A stretch of 64,000 bases of DNA from Halanaerobium congolense. GTDB lineage: Bacteria; Bacillota; Halanaerobiia; Halanaerobiales; Halanaerobiaceae. A program made the position numbers and the translations under genes. The stretch covers positions 62,001 to 126,000 of the forward strand of contig NZ_SOEF01000002.1 of NCBI RefSeq assembly GCF_004366375.1, read 5' to 3'. This document shows positions 53,884-61,814 of the stretch, one piece after another (position 1 is the stretch's first letter; each line of letters opens with the position of its first letter). Below the pieces are notes generated by a model. It was given only the letters and a program-made list of their open reading frames with translations. It had not been told where the DNA came from and made no database searches.

Positions 53884-55035
53884 ATGCAGGAACTTGGTCT
53901 TGGTACAATGCTTTTAAATAATAGTATTGAGAATTATCTCTTGGCACTGTTATTTATTATGACAGTAGTTATAATTATCAAACTTTTTGATAAGTTTTTG
54001 TTAAAGCGGATGGATATTTTTATTAATAAATTTTCACATTCATTTTCGGTTTTGCTGAAAAATATAATACAAAAGAGAATTTATTTTCTTTTGTATTTAT
54101 TTGCCTTTTATTTGGCTTTTAAAGAGCTTAAAGTAAGTAGTCAGATAGATAATTTTGTCAACTTAATCTTGATGATTCTAACTGTAATTTTTGTAGTTTT
54201 AGCTGCTCTTGATATTCTAACTTACAGTCTCAAAAAATACTGGTCCAAAAAACAGCGGAGTGAGGAACAGCAGAAGGTTTTAAATATTTCTTTATTTATG
54301 ATTAGGATAGTTGTCTGGATTATTGCATTTTTATTTGTTTTAGATAACCTAAACATTCAAATTACAGGCCTGGTTACTGGGCTAGGAATTGGTGGTGTTG
54401 CTATTGCCTTTGCTGCTCAAAATGTTTTAACAGATCTTTTTAATTATTTTACAATATTTTTTGATAAACCCTTTGATATTGGTGATTTTATTATTACAGG
54501 CGAAAATCGAGGAACGATTGAGCATATTGGGGTTAAAACCACTAGAATTAGAAGTTTAAGTGGTGAGCAGCTTATTATTTCCAATACAGATCTCGTTAAC
54601 TCACGCATAAACAACTACAAAAGAATGAAGCAGAGGCGGATTAATTTTAGTTTTGGTTTAACTTATAATACTCCATTAGAAAAATTAAAAATGGTTCCAG
54701 AGATTGTGGAAGAGATAATTAAATCGACAGACAAAACAGAATTTGATCGTGCTCATTTTGCAGAATTTGCTGCTTCGAGTTTACTTTTCCAGGTGGTTTA
54801 TTATGTTAAGGATAGTGATTTTAAGGTATATATGGGAATTCAGCAGCAGATTAATTTTAAATTAAAAGCAAGAATAGAAGAATTAGGTCTTAGTTTTGCT
54901 TTTCCAACTCAGACTGTTCATTTTGCTCATAAAAATTCTGCTATTAATAATAAGTCAGATGAAATTCAGCATTTTCCAGCATCTGAAAATCAAGCAAATA
55001 ATTCTGAAAATCAAGCAAATAATAAAGATAATTAA
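53884..55035 (+). CDS. MscS-family mechanosensitive channel
   Basis: About 383 residues. Three to five membrane helices, then the MscS pore helix and beta-domain: ITGLVTGLGIGGVAIAFAAQNVLTDLFNYFTIFFDKPFDIGDFI, then the strand TTRIRSLSGEQLIISNTDLVNSRINNY. Releases solutes on osmotic down-shock, fitting a halophile. The ATG at 53884 follows GTAGGGGG; an in-frame reading up to 53641 runs into the tmRNA and is rejected. The C-terminus ends with a perfect tandem repeat (SENQANN twice), coded by two 21-bp copies. Confidence 0.9.
   Translation: MQELGLGTMLLNNSIENYLLALLFIMTVVIIIKLFDKFLLKRMDIFINKFSHSFSVLLKNIIQKRIYFLLYLFAFYLAFKELKVSSQIDNFVNLILMILTVIFVVLAALDILTYSLKKYWSKKQRSEEQQKVLNISLFMIRIVVWIIAFLFVLDNLNIQITGLVTGLGIGGVAIAFAAQNVLTDLFNYFTIFFDKPFDIGDFIITGENRGTIEHIGVKTTRIRSLSGEQLIISNTDLVNSRINNYKRMKQRRINFSFGLTYNTPLEKLKMVPEIVEEIIKSTDKTEFDRAHFAEFAASSLLFQVVYYVKDSDFKVYMGIQQQINFKLKARIEELGLSFAFPTQTVHFAHKNSAINNKSDEIQHFPASENQANNSENQANNKDN
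54982..55023 (+). repeat. 21-bp in-frame tandem duplication in the MscS tail
   Basis: Two identical 21-base copies (54982-55002, 55003-55023) each encode SENQANN at the end of the channel, a recent slippage event with no frame loss. Confidence 0.88.
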
Positions 55036-55052
55036 AGTAAGGAGAGTTCAAG

Positions 55053-55334
55053 ATGTTAATTGCCAGCTGTGAATTTAAATTATATTTACCTGGAGCTTCA
55101 ACTTTGAAAGATAAAAGGAAAATTATAAAAAGTTTGCTGCAGAAAAGCAAAAATAAATTTGAATTTTCTGCAGCTGAAGTAGATGCCCAAGATTATATCC
55201 AGACTGCAGTTCTTGGTGTGGCCGCAGTAGGTAATGATTATAATTATCTGCAGAGTAAGATGGATAAATATCTTGATTTTATTGAATCATTTCCAGAGTT
55301 TTTAGTCACAAATTTCGAAGTGACAATCAGCTGA
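55053..55334 (+). CDS. DUF503 family protein (YlxP-like)
   Basis: 93 residues. The N-terminal CEFKLYLPGASTLKDKRKIIKSLLQKSKNKFEFSAAEVDAQDYIQTAVLGVAAVG is the family pattern. YlxP-like proteins often lie near translation and ribosome-maturation genes; molecular role not settled. RBS AAGGAGA. Its last 33 bases overlap the end of the convergent nagB gene. Confidence 0.85.
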   Translation: MLIASCEFKLYLPGASTLKDKRKIIKSLLQKSKNKFEFSAAEVDAQDYIQTAVLGVAAVGNDYNYLQSKMDKYLDFIESFPEFLVTNFEVTIS

Positions 55335-56072
55335 TAGCTCATCTTGGCTTATTAAGGAAGCAGCCTCTTGATCAAGTAATATTGTTATTTCAGGGTGAGT
55401 TTGGAGCAGTGAAGCTGGAATCTCAGTTGAAATTTTACCACTTACAGTTTTTTGGATAGCTTCTGCTTTATTTTCACCGCTGGCCAATAAAATTATTCTA
55501 TCAGCTTTTAAAATAGTGGCCATTCCCATTGATATAGCTTTTTTAGGCACCTCATCTATGCTGTCAAAATATCTGCTGTTGGCTTCAATTGTTTCATCAG
55601 TTAAATTTACAACTTCTGTTGCCACATTTAAACTTTCAGCTGGTTCATTAAAACCTATATGTCCATTAGAGCCAATTCCCAGGATTTGGAGATCAATACC
55701 TTTTACTTTTTTAATTGATCTTTCATAATTTCTACACTCCTGTTCGAAATCTTCAGCTCTACCATTAGGAATATGAACATTTTCTTTTTTTATATTAATT
55801 TCATTAAAAAAATTGTTATACATATAATAATGATAACTATTTGGATGATCATCTTTTAAACCACAATATTCATCAAGATTAAAGCTTTGAACCTCACTAA
55901 AATCAATTTCATCTTTTTTATACATTTCAATTAATTTATCATACATTCCAAGTGGAGTTCCTCCGGTAGCCAAACCCAGGTTGCTGTTTGGCCTTAATGT
56001 TATTTGACTTGCTACCATTAGAGCAGCTTTTTTACTCATTGCCTGATAATCCTTTTCTACAATAATTCTCAT
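55302..56072 (-). CDS. nagB: Glucosamine-6-phosphate deaminase
   Basis: 256 residues. LATGGTPLGMYDKLIEMY, FNLDEYCGL, LGIGSNGHIGFNEP and GMATILKADRIILLASGENKAEAI are all present. It converts glucosamine 6-phosphate to fructose 6-phosphate and ammonia, feeding amino sugars into glycolysis. RBS GGGGGGA before ATG. nagA is not nearby. The 3' end overlaps the DUF503 gene tail to tail by 33 bases, and both reading frames look genuine. Confidence 0.96.
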   Translation of the reverse strand: MRIIVEKDYQAMSKKAALMVASQITLRPNSNLGLATGGTPLGMYDKLIEMYKKDEIDFSEVQSFNLDEYCGLKDDHPNSYHYYMYNNFFNEINIKKENVHIPNGRAEDFEQECRNYERSIKKVKGIDLQILGIGSNGHIGFNEPAESLNVATEVVNLTDETIEANSRYFDSIDEVPKKAISMGMATILKADRIILLASGENKAEAIQKTVSGKISTEIPASLLQTHPEITILLDQEAASLISQDELSADCHFEICD

Positions 56073-56231
56073 TTTATAGATCCCCCCATATTTGTCCTAA
56101 ATGTAAATTATTCTAAATCAAATTTAAATTTAAATTTGTCATTCCTATAATAAGCAGAAGTATACTCTATTATTTTATTATTTAATATCACAGATTCTCT
56201 TTCTGAAGGAAGTTTTTAGCCAACCTTAAAC

Positions 56232-56795
56232 TTAAAATTTAAAAATAATCCCTATTACAGCTGCAAAAACTATATAAACTATTGGGTGTTGTTTAAACTT
56301 TCTAATTGCAATAAAAATAAAAACCAATAATAATAAAGATTTATAATCAAAAAAGTCCTTAAAATTTTGATTAAGCTGCAGCTTATTTAATTCAAAAATT
56401 CCTCCTTGAGCTAATTCGAAAGCTGCTGAAGCAATTAAACCAGCAACAGCTGGTCTAATACCGCTAAAAGCTGATTCCACAAGAGGATGTTCATTAAACT
56501 TTTGAAAATAATGAGCAATTATAATGATTATAATAATAGAAGGAGCAGCCAGCCCAAGTGTAGCAGTAATACCGCCAGCAATACCAGTAGTATTATAGCC
56601 GATAAAAGTGGCAGTATTAATTCCGATTGCACCTGGGGTAGATTCGGAAATTGCAATCATATTCAGTAATTCTTCAGCAGTCATCCAACCATATTTAATT
56701 ATTAGGTCCTGCAGAAAGGGGAGAGCAGCTAAACCACCCCCAAGGGCAAATAGACCAACTTTAAAAAATTCAAAAAATAAGGTTAAGTAGATCAT
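56232..56795 (-). CDS. Chromate transporter family, half-size subunit (second gene)
   Basis: 187 residues with about five or six membrane helices; the CHR domain starts FFKVGLFALGGGLAALPFLQDLIIKYGWMTAEELLNMIAISESTPGAIGINTATFIGY. Short CHR proteins come in pairs of opposite topology that together make one transporter. It overlaps the preceding half gene by four bases (ATGA). Substrate is annotated as chromate by family but could be another anion. Confidence 0.88.
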   Translation of the reverse strand: MIYLTLFFEFFKVGLFALGGGLAALPFLQDLIIKYGWMTAEELLNMIAISESTPGAIGINTATFIGYNTTGIAGGITATLGLAAPSIIIIIIIAHYFQKFNEHPLVESAFSGIRPAVAGLIASAAFELAQGGIFELNKLQLNQNFKDFFDYKSLLLLVFIFIAIRKFKQHPIVYIVFAAVIGIIFKF

Positions 56796-57382
56796 AATTG
56801 ATCACTATCTTTAGTTTCTTCTTTATAATTTTGATAAGCAGTCTGCAGATTACCTCTTAAATACTGAATTAAAATACCAGATCCTGCAGCTCCTAAAACA
56901 ACAAAGACCGGTGAAATATTGAAAACTACGAGCAGTAAAAAGGACAGTAAAAATAAAAATAGACTCACTTTACTTTTGTCAGATTTCTGCCACATTTTGA
57001 TAACAATATCAAGAATTAAGGCAACTACAGTAATTTGAACAGCTGCAAAAGCATGTTGAAATAAATTAATTTCCTGAAAACGCTTAAAAAATGAAGCAAT
57101 AAGGGTTATAATAATAAGAGAGGGAAGAATAAAGCCGGCAGTTGCTGCCAGAGCACCTTTAATTCCCTGCAGGCTGTAACCGGTCATCGTAGCAGTATTA
57201 ACAGCGATGATTCCTGGAGTGCTTTGACCTATTGCGTAATAATTATATATATCTTTTTCTTTGATCCAGCCTAAATTATCAACTAGCTCTCTTTTTATAA
57301 TTGGCAGCATTGCATAACCACCGCCAAAGGTAAAGGATCCAATTTTAAAAAAGATGAAGAAAATTTTAAGTATTTTTTTCAC
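56792..57382 (-). CDS. Chromate transporter family, half-size subunit (first gene)
   Basis: 196 residues, same CHR pattern (FFKIGSFTFGGGYAMLPIIKRELVDNLGWIKEKDIYNYYAIGQSTPGIIAVNTATMTGY). It begins at GTG 57382 after GGAGGATG, and ends overlapping the second half gene. The pair arose by duplication; the full-length fused form is found in other bacteria. Confidence 0.88.
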   Translation of the reverse strand: MKKILKIFFIFFKIGSFTFGGGYAMLPIIKRELVDNLGWIKEKDIYNYYAIGQSTPGIIAVNTATMTGYSLQGIKGALAATAGFILPSLIIITLIASFFKRFQEINLFQHAFAAVQITVVALILDIVIKMWQKSDKSKVSLFLFLLSFLLLVVFNISPVFVVLGAAGSGILIQYLRGNLQTAYQNYKEETKDSDQL

Positions 57383-57572
57383 TGCTTGATCATCCTCCGG
57401 CTAATATTATAACATATAAAAAAAGCTAAAGCTAAAAATTTTAGTAAAATAGTTAACTAAATTCTAGGTAAGCCTGATAATAAAGAGGATAATAGTTTTT
57501 TTTGGAGAATAAATAATATATATAGAATTAAATTTCCAAATTTTATCTATGCAGCTGAAAGGAGGAATTTTT

Positions 57573-57644
57573 ATGGCAGAATTAGTAGGAATTATTGTAA
57601 TAGTTTGGGCTCTTGTTTACTTTTTTGATAGAATGGCTCCATAA
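57573..57644 (+). CDS. 23-residue single-helix membrane peptide
   Basis: The peptide MAELVGIIVIVWALVYFFDRMAP has one predicted membrane helix (about 4-19) and a short charged C-terminus (DRM). AAAGGAGGAA stands 6 bases before the ATG, a near-perfect site. A strong 10-bp terminator follows at 57655, and the gene sits alone between divergent units, so it looks like a real short gene. I do not recognise the family; small helices of this kind often regulate a membrane enzyme or transporter. Confidence 0.65.
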   Translation: MAELVGIIVIVWALVYFFDRMAP

Positions 57645-57654
57645 GCAAAAACTA

Positions 57655-57682
57655 GGGAGAAATTAAATAATTTCTCCCTTCT
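57655..57682 (+). terminator. Terminator after the small membrane peptide gene
   Basis: GGGAGAAATT (57655-57664) pairs perfectly with AATTTCTCCC (57669-57678), followed by TTCTTT. Confidence 0.82.
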
Positions 57683-57726
57683 TTGCCATAGGATTAAATA
57701 ATTAGATTGATTGAGGGAGAGTAATA

Positions 57727-58788
57727 ATGTCTAATGTTAAAGAGGGTTTGAAGATTATATTCTTATTAATCAAAAAAGATTTAAAAGAATCGCTTAAAAA
57801 TAGAACAGCGATAATGATAATTTTACTGCCGCTTTTTGCTTCTCTGATGTTTTCTTTAGTCAGTTCAGAACAGCTTGTTAGAAATTTTGAATTGGGAATT
57901 AGCGGCCGGGAGACAGATCAGCTGGTGAATTTTATCGAACAAAATTTTCGTAATTTTTCTATTCAAGAATTTAAAGAAATTGAAGCTGGAAAATCAGCAA
58001 CTGCAGCCGGCAGCATTGATGCTGCAATCTATTATGATGCGGAAGCAGAACAATTAGAGGATAGTTACCAAATTTTTTTAGACAGCAGAGATACTGTCAA
58101 CTTTTTTATATTAAGGGAAAACATAGCTGATTTATTGACGGACTATCATGAACTTGAGCAGGGACCTGATTTTAATTTTCAGCCTGCTGCAGATTTTAAG
58201 GTCAGCAGCTCTATTTTACCAGTTTGGTTAACCGTTACAATTACAATGATCGGTTTAATGTTGATATCTGCTTCTTTATCTGAAGAAAAAGATAATAAAA
58301 CACTTGCAGCTCTTTTAGTAACCAAAGTCAACATTTATCAAATAATTATAGCGAAAACATTTTTCGCCTGGATTTTAACTATAATCACCTCAGTTTTAAT
58401 GGGATCATTGAATGGAGTTCTGGGTATTGGGATAAAAAGATTACTTTTATCTCTATTGATTGTTAGTACTGCTTCTTTTGTTTTTAGTGGTCTAGGTTTA
58501 ATTATTAGTCTTTTTACTAAAAGCCAATCATCTGCCAGATCGATTTCAACAGTTATTTATTTTCCGATTATTTTTCCAGCTTTAGTAGCAGATGTTTCTC
58601 CTTTGACCCAAAAACTTGCTTTGTTTTTTCCAACCCATTATCTTTATCAGGCTTTAGATAAAGTTTTAGTTTATCAGGGCCAGCACAGTAATTTGTATGT
58701 GGAGATATTAGCTCTAATTTTATTTGCAATTATTTTCTATTTAATAATCTTTATTTATATAAGAAAGGCTGATTCTCTTGTTGAATGA
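57727..58788 (+). CDS. ABC-2 type transporter permease
   Basis: 353 residues. One N-terminal helix (AIMIILLPLFASLMFSLV), a large extracytoplasmic domain (about 50-160) and five further helices, the NatB/YhgE-like ABC-2 plan with LSEEKDNKTLAALLVTKVNIYQIIIAKTFFAW. An export permease for an unknown substrate. The next gene starts within its last codons, and the ATPase follows, so the three form one unit. Confidence 0.88.
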   Translation: MSNVKEGLKIIFLLIKKDLKESLKNRTAIMIILLPLFASLMFSLVSSEQLVRNFELGISGRETDQLVNFIEQNFRNFSIQEFKEIEAGKSATAAGSIDAAIYYDAEAEQLEDSYQIFLDSRDTVNFFILRENIADLLTDYHELEQGPDFNFQPAADFKVSSSILPVWLTVTITMIGLMLISASLSEEKDNKTLAALLVTKVNIYQIIIAKTFFAWILTIITSVLMGSLNGVLGIGIKRLLLSLLIVSTASFVFSGLGLIISLFTKSQSSARSISTVIYFPIIFPALVADVSPLTQKLALFFPTHYLYQALDKVLVYQGQHSNLYVEILALILFAIIFYLIIFIYIRKADSLVE

Positions 58789-59278
58789 AAAAATTATTTT
58801 TTTAACTATATTGCTCATTTTGATTTTAGCTCCTCTACTGCAGGCTGAAGAATTCAAAAACTCTGAAGTTTTTACAGAATATATTTACAGTAATTATGCT
58901 GAAGAAAATTTTGCCGAGGTATATGAAAATTTTGCAGCTGAATTAAAAAGAATTCTTGCAGAAGAAAAATATGTAGGATTTCAAGAGCAAAATTTCGAAA
59001 AATATAATTTGGAATATACTGAGATAAAGGTTGGAGAAGCTCAACCCATTGATTTTTCAGAGATAAAAAAAGAATTTGAATATGCGATGGATTTTGGCAG
59101 TTATTATCAACTTCAGGTAAGCTATTTGATAAAGTTTAACCGTTTCGGAAGTCGAGAAGAGCGGTCAGAAAAAACTGTATATTTACGAAAAATTAATGAT
59201 GATTTTCAGATTTTTTGGGATTATCACAGTGCTATAGATGATGAAAAAGCTGCTGAAGCAGATGATAAGGATGAATGA
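58778..59278 (+). CDS. Exported protein of unknown function in ABC-2 cassette
   Basis: 166 residues: a signal peptide (KIIFLTILLILILAPLLQAEE), then a small alpha/beta domain (FTEYIYSNYAEENFAEVYENFAAELKRIL ... YYQLQVSYLIKFNRFGSREERSEKTVYLRKINDDFQIFWDYHSA) resembling small NTF2/DUF4019-like folds, but I do not recognise the family. TTG start at 58778, overlapping the permease end by 11 bases. Its position between permease and ATPase suggests an accessory subunit. Confidence 0.65.
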   Translation: MLNEKIIFLTILLILILAPLLQAEEFKNSEVFTEYIYSNYAEENFAEVYENFAAELKRILAEEKYVGFQEQNFEKYNLEYTEIKVGEAQPIDFSEIKKEFEYAMDFGSYYQLQVSYLIKFNRFGSREERSEKTVYLRKINDDFQIFWDYHSAIDDEKAAEADDKDE

Positions 59279-60194
59279 AACAATAATTGAAATCAATAAC
59301 TTAAAAAAATCATTTTCTGGATTTAAAGCTCTCCGGGGAATAAATTTAGAAGTCAAAAAGGGAGAAATTATTGGTCTTTTAGGACCAAATGGAGCTGGAA
59401 AGAGTACTACAATTAGAATCTTGACCGGACTTTTAAAAGCTGATTCAGGATCTGTTAAAATAATGGGAGAAGAAATAAAGAAAGGACTTCCTGTCTGGAT
59501 TAAAGAGAAAATTGCTGTTGTTTTCGAAGAGAGTAATCTATATTCAAGGTTGAATGCATTAGATAATTTAAACTTGTTTGCTGGAATAAATAATATCGAA
59601 AGCGAGAAAGTGGAAGAGTTACTTTTAGAATTTCAACTGCAGGATTCAGTTAAAAAGGAGGTTAAAACTTTTTCCAAAGGCATGAAAAAACGATTAATGA
59701 TTTGTAGAGCTTTATTGTCAGATCCAGAAATTTTAATATTAGACGAGGCGACAGGTGGTTTAGATCCCATTTCTGCTGAAATAATAAGAAAAAAAGTTTT
59801 AGCCTTTAAAAGGGATTCAAAAACAGTTGTTTTAAGCACTCACTATCTTGAAGAAGCTGATCGCTTATGTGATAAGGTAGCATTTATTAACAGAGGGAAA
59901 GTAATTGCTTTTGATAAACCTAGCGCTTTTAAAGATCAGCTCAGCCATAAATATTTAAAAATAAAATTAATCAATGATCAACAGCTGAGTGAAGCTGAGA
60001 TAAAAAAATATTTAACAGCTGTTTTGTCTGAGGCTGATAATTATTCTCTTGATTCAGATAATTTAATTTTAGAATTAAAGATTTCTCCGAATATATTCGA
60101 AAAAGCGGCTGAAATATCTAAAGAATTTAAATTTGTTGATTTAGATCAAATAGAAGCTAATCTGCAGCAGGTTTTCAATAATATTAATAATTAA
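59271..60194 (+). CDS. ABC transporter ATP-binding protein (NatA-like)
   Basis: About 307 residues. Walker A GLLGPNGAGKST, signature FSKGMKKRLMICRALL, Walker B ILILDEATGGLDPIS and the H-loop STHYLEEADR. The C-terminal 80 residues are the extension common in ABC-2 export ATPases. Ambiguous start: ATG at 59271 matches the family N-terminus but AAGG directly abuts it; in-frame ATGs at 59262, 59241 and 59238 are alternatives. It overlaps the upstream accessory gene, so translation is probably coupled. Confidence 0.88.
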   Translation: MNETIIEINNLKKSFSGFKALRGINLEVKKGEIIGLLGPNGAGKSTTIRILTGLLKADSGSVKIMGEEIKKGLPVWIKEKIAVVFEESNLYSRLNALDNLNLFAGINNIESEKVEELLLEFQLQDSVKKEVKTFSKGMKKRLMICRALLSDPEILILDEATGGLDPISAEIIRKKVLAFKRDSKTVVLSTHYLEEADRLCDKVAFINRGKVIAFDKPSAFKDQLSHKYLKIKLINDQQLSEAEIKKYLTAVLSEADNYSLDSDNLILELKISPNIFEKAAEISKEFKFVDLDQIEANLQQVFNNINN

Positions 60195-60227
60195 CTTTGA
60201 TCTTTTTTTAAAACTGGGAGTGATAAG

Positions 60228-61796
60228 ATGGATGAAATCTCAGCTGATTTTAACTTTCTTTTTAATAACTTAAATAAAATTTCATATATATTGAAAGATT
60301 CCACCCATTTTGGTTCAGTCAATAAAAAAATGGCTGATTTTTGTGCTTTAGATGTTTCAGAACTTGAGGATAAATCAATCTCAGTTATTTTGGATCAGGA
60401 GAAAATTCCAGCTGTTAAAAAATTTAACCAAGAAATATTTCAAAAAGGACTGCGAAAAAATGTTGAAATGGAGATTGAAATTAATAATGAGCAGAAAATA
60501 GTAAAGGTTGATACTATCCCTCATTATAATTCAGAATCTGAGGTAGATTATTTACTTTGTTTGGCAGAAGATATTACTGCTGAAATTGAAAAAGAAAGAA
60601 AATTTTATCGAAATAAAAAAAGATACAGCAGTATTTTCAAAAAAGCTCCCCTGGCCTTTGTTGTTTCTGATAGAGAAACTAATATAATAGATTGGAATGA
60701 TAAGGCTGAAGAAATTTTTGGATGGAAAAAAGAAGAAGTGATAAATAAAAACTTTAATATAATTGTAGAAGAAGATTCTTATTTTGAAATTACAGAACTG
60801 GTGGAAGCTGTTTTTGAAGGGAAAGAAAGTTATAATATTAATAAGAATGTTGCTAAAGATGGAAGCAAGCTTTTTTGCGAATGGAATACTGCTTTAATTA
60901 AGGATAGAAACAATAAAATTGTAGAAATCATCTCCATTGCACAGGATATCACAGAAAAAATTGATACCAAAAAAAGAATTGAAAGTCAAAAAGAAGAGCT
61001 TAAATACAGTGAATTGCGGACTCAGTTTTTTGCTAATATTTCACATGAGTTAAAAACTCCATTAAATTTAATTTTTTCTAGTCTGCAGTTATTAGAATAT
61101 AAGCTTAAAAATACTCTTTCTGCTGATCAAAACCAGTTTAATAAATATCTAGCTTCAATTAGAAATAATGGTTTTAGGCTTTTACGTCTGGTTAATAATT
61201 TAATTGATATAACAAAAATTGATGTAAATACCTTTCAGTTACACCGAGGTAATTTTGATATTATTAGGCTGGTGGAAGCTGTTGCTGATAGTACAAAAGA
61301 TTATTTGAAAACTAAAAATAGAAATTTTCGTTTTGAAAGTGAAGTTGATTCTCAAATTATTGCCTGTGACCCTTTTAATATTGAAAGAGTAATTTTAAAT
61401 TTAATTTCTAATGCTGTAAAATTTACTGCGGCAGGTGATGAGATTTTATTAAGGATTGTTAAAAAAGAGGATAATATTATTATTTCTCTAAGAGATACCG
61501 GTATTGGAATTAAAAAGAAAAATCAGAATATAATATTTGAACAATTTAGACAGGTTGATCAAAATTTCAATAAAAAAAGAGAAGGTAGTGGGATTGGGTT
61601 ATCACTTGTGAAATCAATTGTTGAAATGCATGGAGGTCAGATAACTTTAGACAGTATATATGGTATCTATAGTAGATTTAATGTAAATTTACCAATAGTA
61701 AAATTAGGTGAAGCTGACGTCGAATCCGAAAATTATTCTGCAGATAGTTTATTAAATAAAGTTGAATTAGAATTTAGTGATCTAAACCATATTTAG
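60228..61796 (+). CDS. PAS-domain sensor histidine kinase, cytoplasmic
   Basis: 522 residues with no membrane helix. Two PAS domains (about 10-120 and 135-245; SIFKKAPLAFVVSDRETNIIDWNDKAEEIFGWKKEEV), a coiled-coil linker, then HisKA with FFANISHELKTPLNLIF (phospho-His in SHELKTP) and HATPase with LNLISNAVKF, LRDTGIGIKKK and SGIGLSLVKSIVEMHGG. No response regulator is adjacent. Position after the ABC-2 cassette may be chance; RBS GGGAG. Confidence 0.93.
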   Translation: MDEISADFNFLFNNLNKISYILKDSTHFGSVNKKMADFCALDVSELEDKSISVILDQEKIPAVKKFNQEIFQKGLRKNVEMEIEINNEQKIVKVDTIPHYNSESEVDYLLCLAEDITAEIEKERKFYRNKKRYSSIFKKAPLAFVVSDRETNIIDWNDKAEEIFGWKKEEVINKNFNIIVEEDSYFEITELVEAVFEGKESYNINKNVAKDGSKLFCEWNTALIKDRNNKIVEIISIAQDITEKIDTKKRIESQKEELKYSELRTQFFANISHELKTPLNLIFSSLQLLEYKLKNTLSADQNQFNKYLASIRNNGFRLLRLVNNLIDITKIDVNTFQLHRGNFDIIRLVEAVADSTKDYLKTKNRNFRFESEVDSQIIACDPFNIERVILNLISNAVKFTAAGDEILLRIVKKEDNIIISLRDTGIGIKKKNQNIIFEQFRQVDQNFNKKREGSGIGLSLVKSIVEMHGGQITLDSIYGIYSRFNVNLPIVKLGEADVESENYSADSLLNKVELEFSDLNHI

Positions 61797-61814
61797 ATGT
61801 AAGGAGGGTTTCCC

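Noticed and set aside
56145-56165. Similarity of the nagB upstream region (CTATAATAAGCA) to the tandem repeat before hcpR
   Set aside because: A 12-base AT-rich match that includes a TATAAT-like core can arise from promoter composition alone; not enough for a shared operator.
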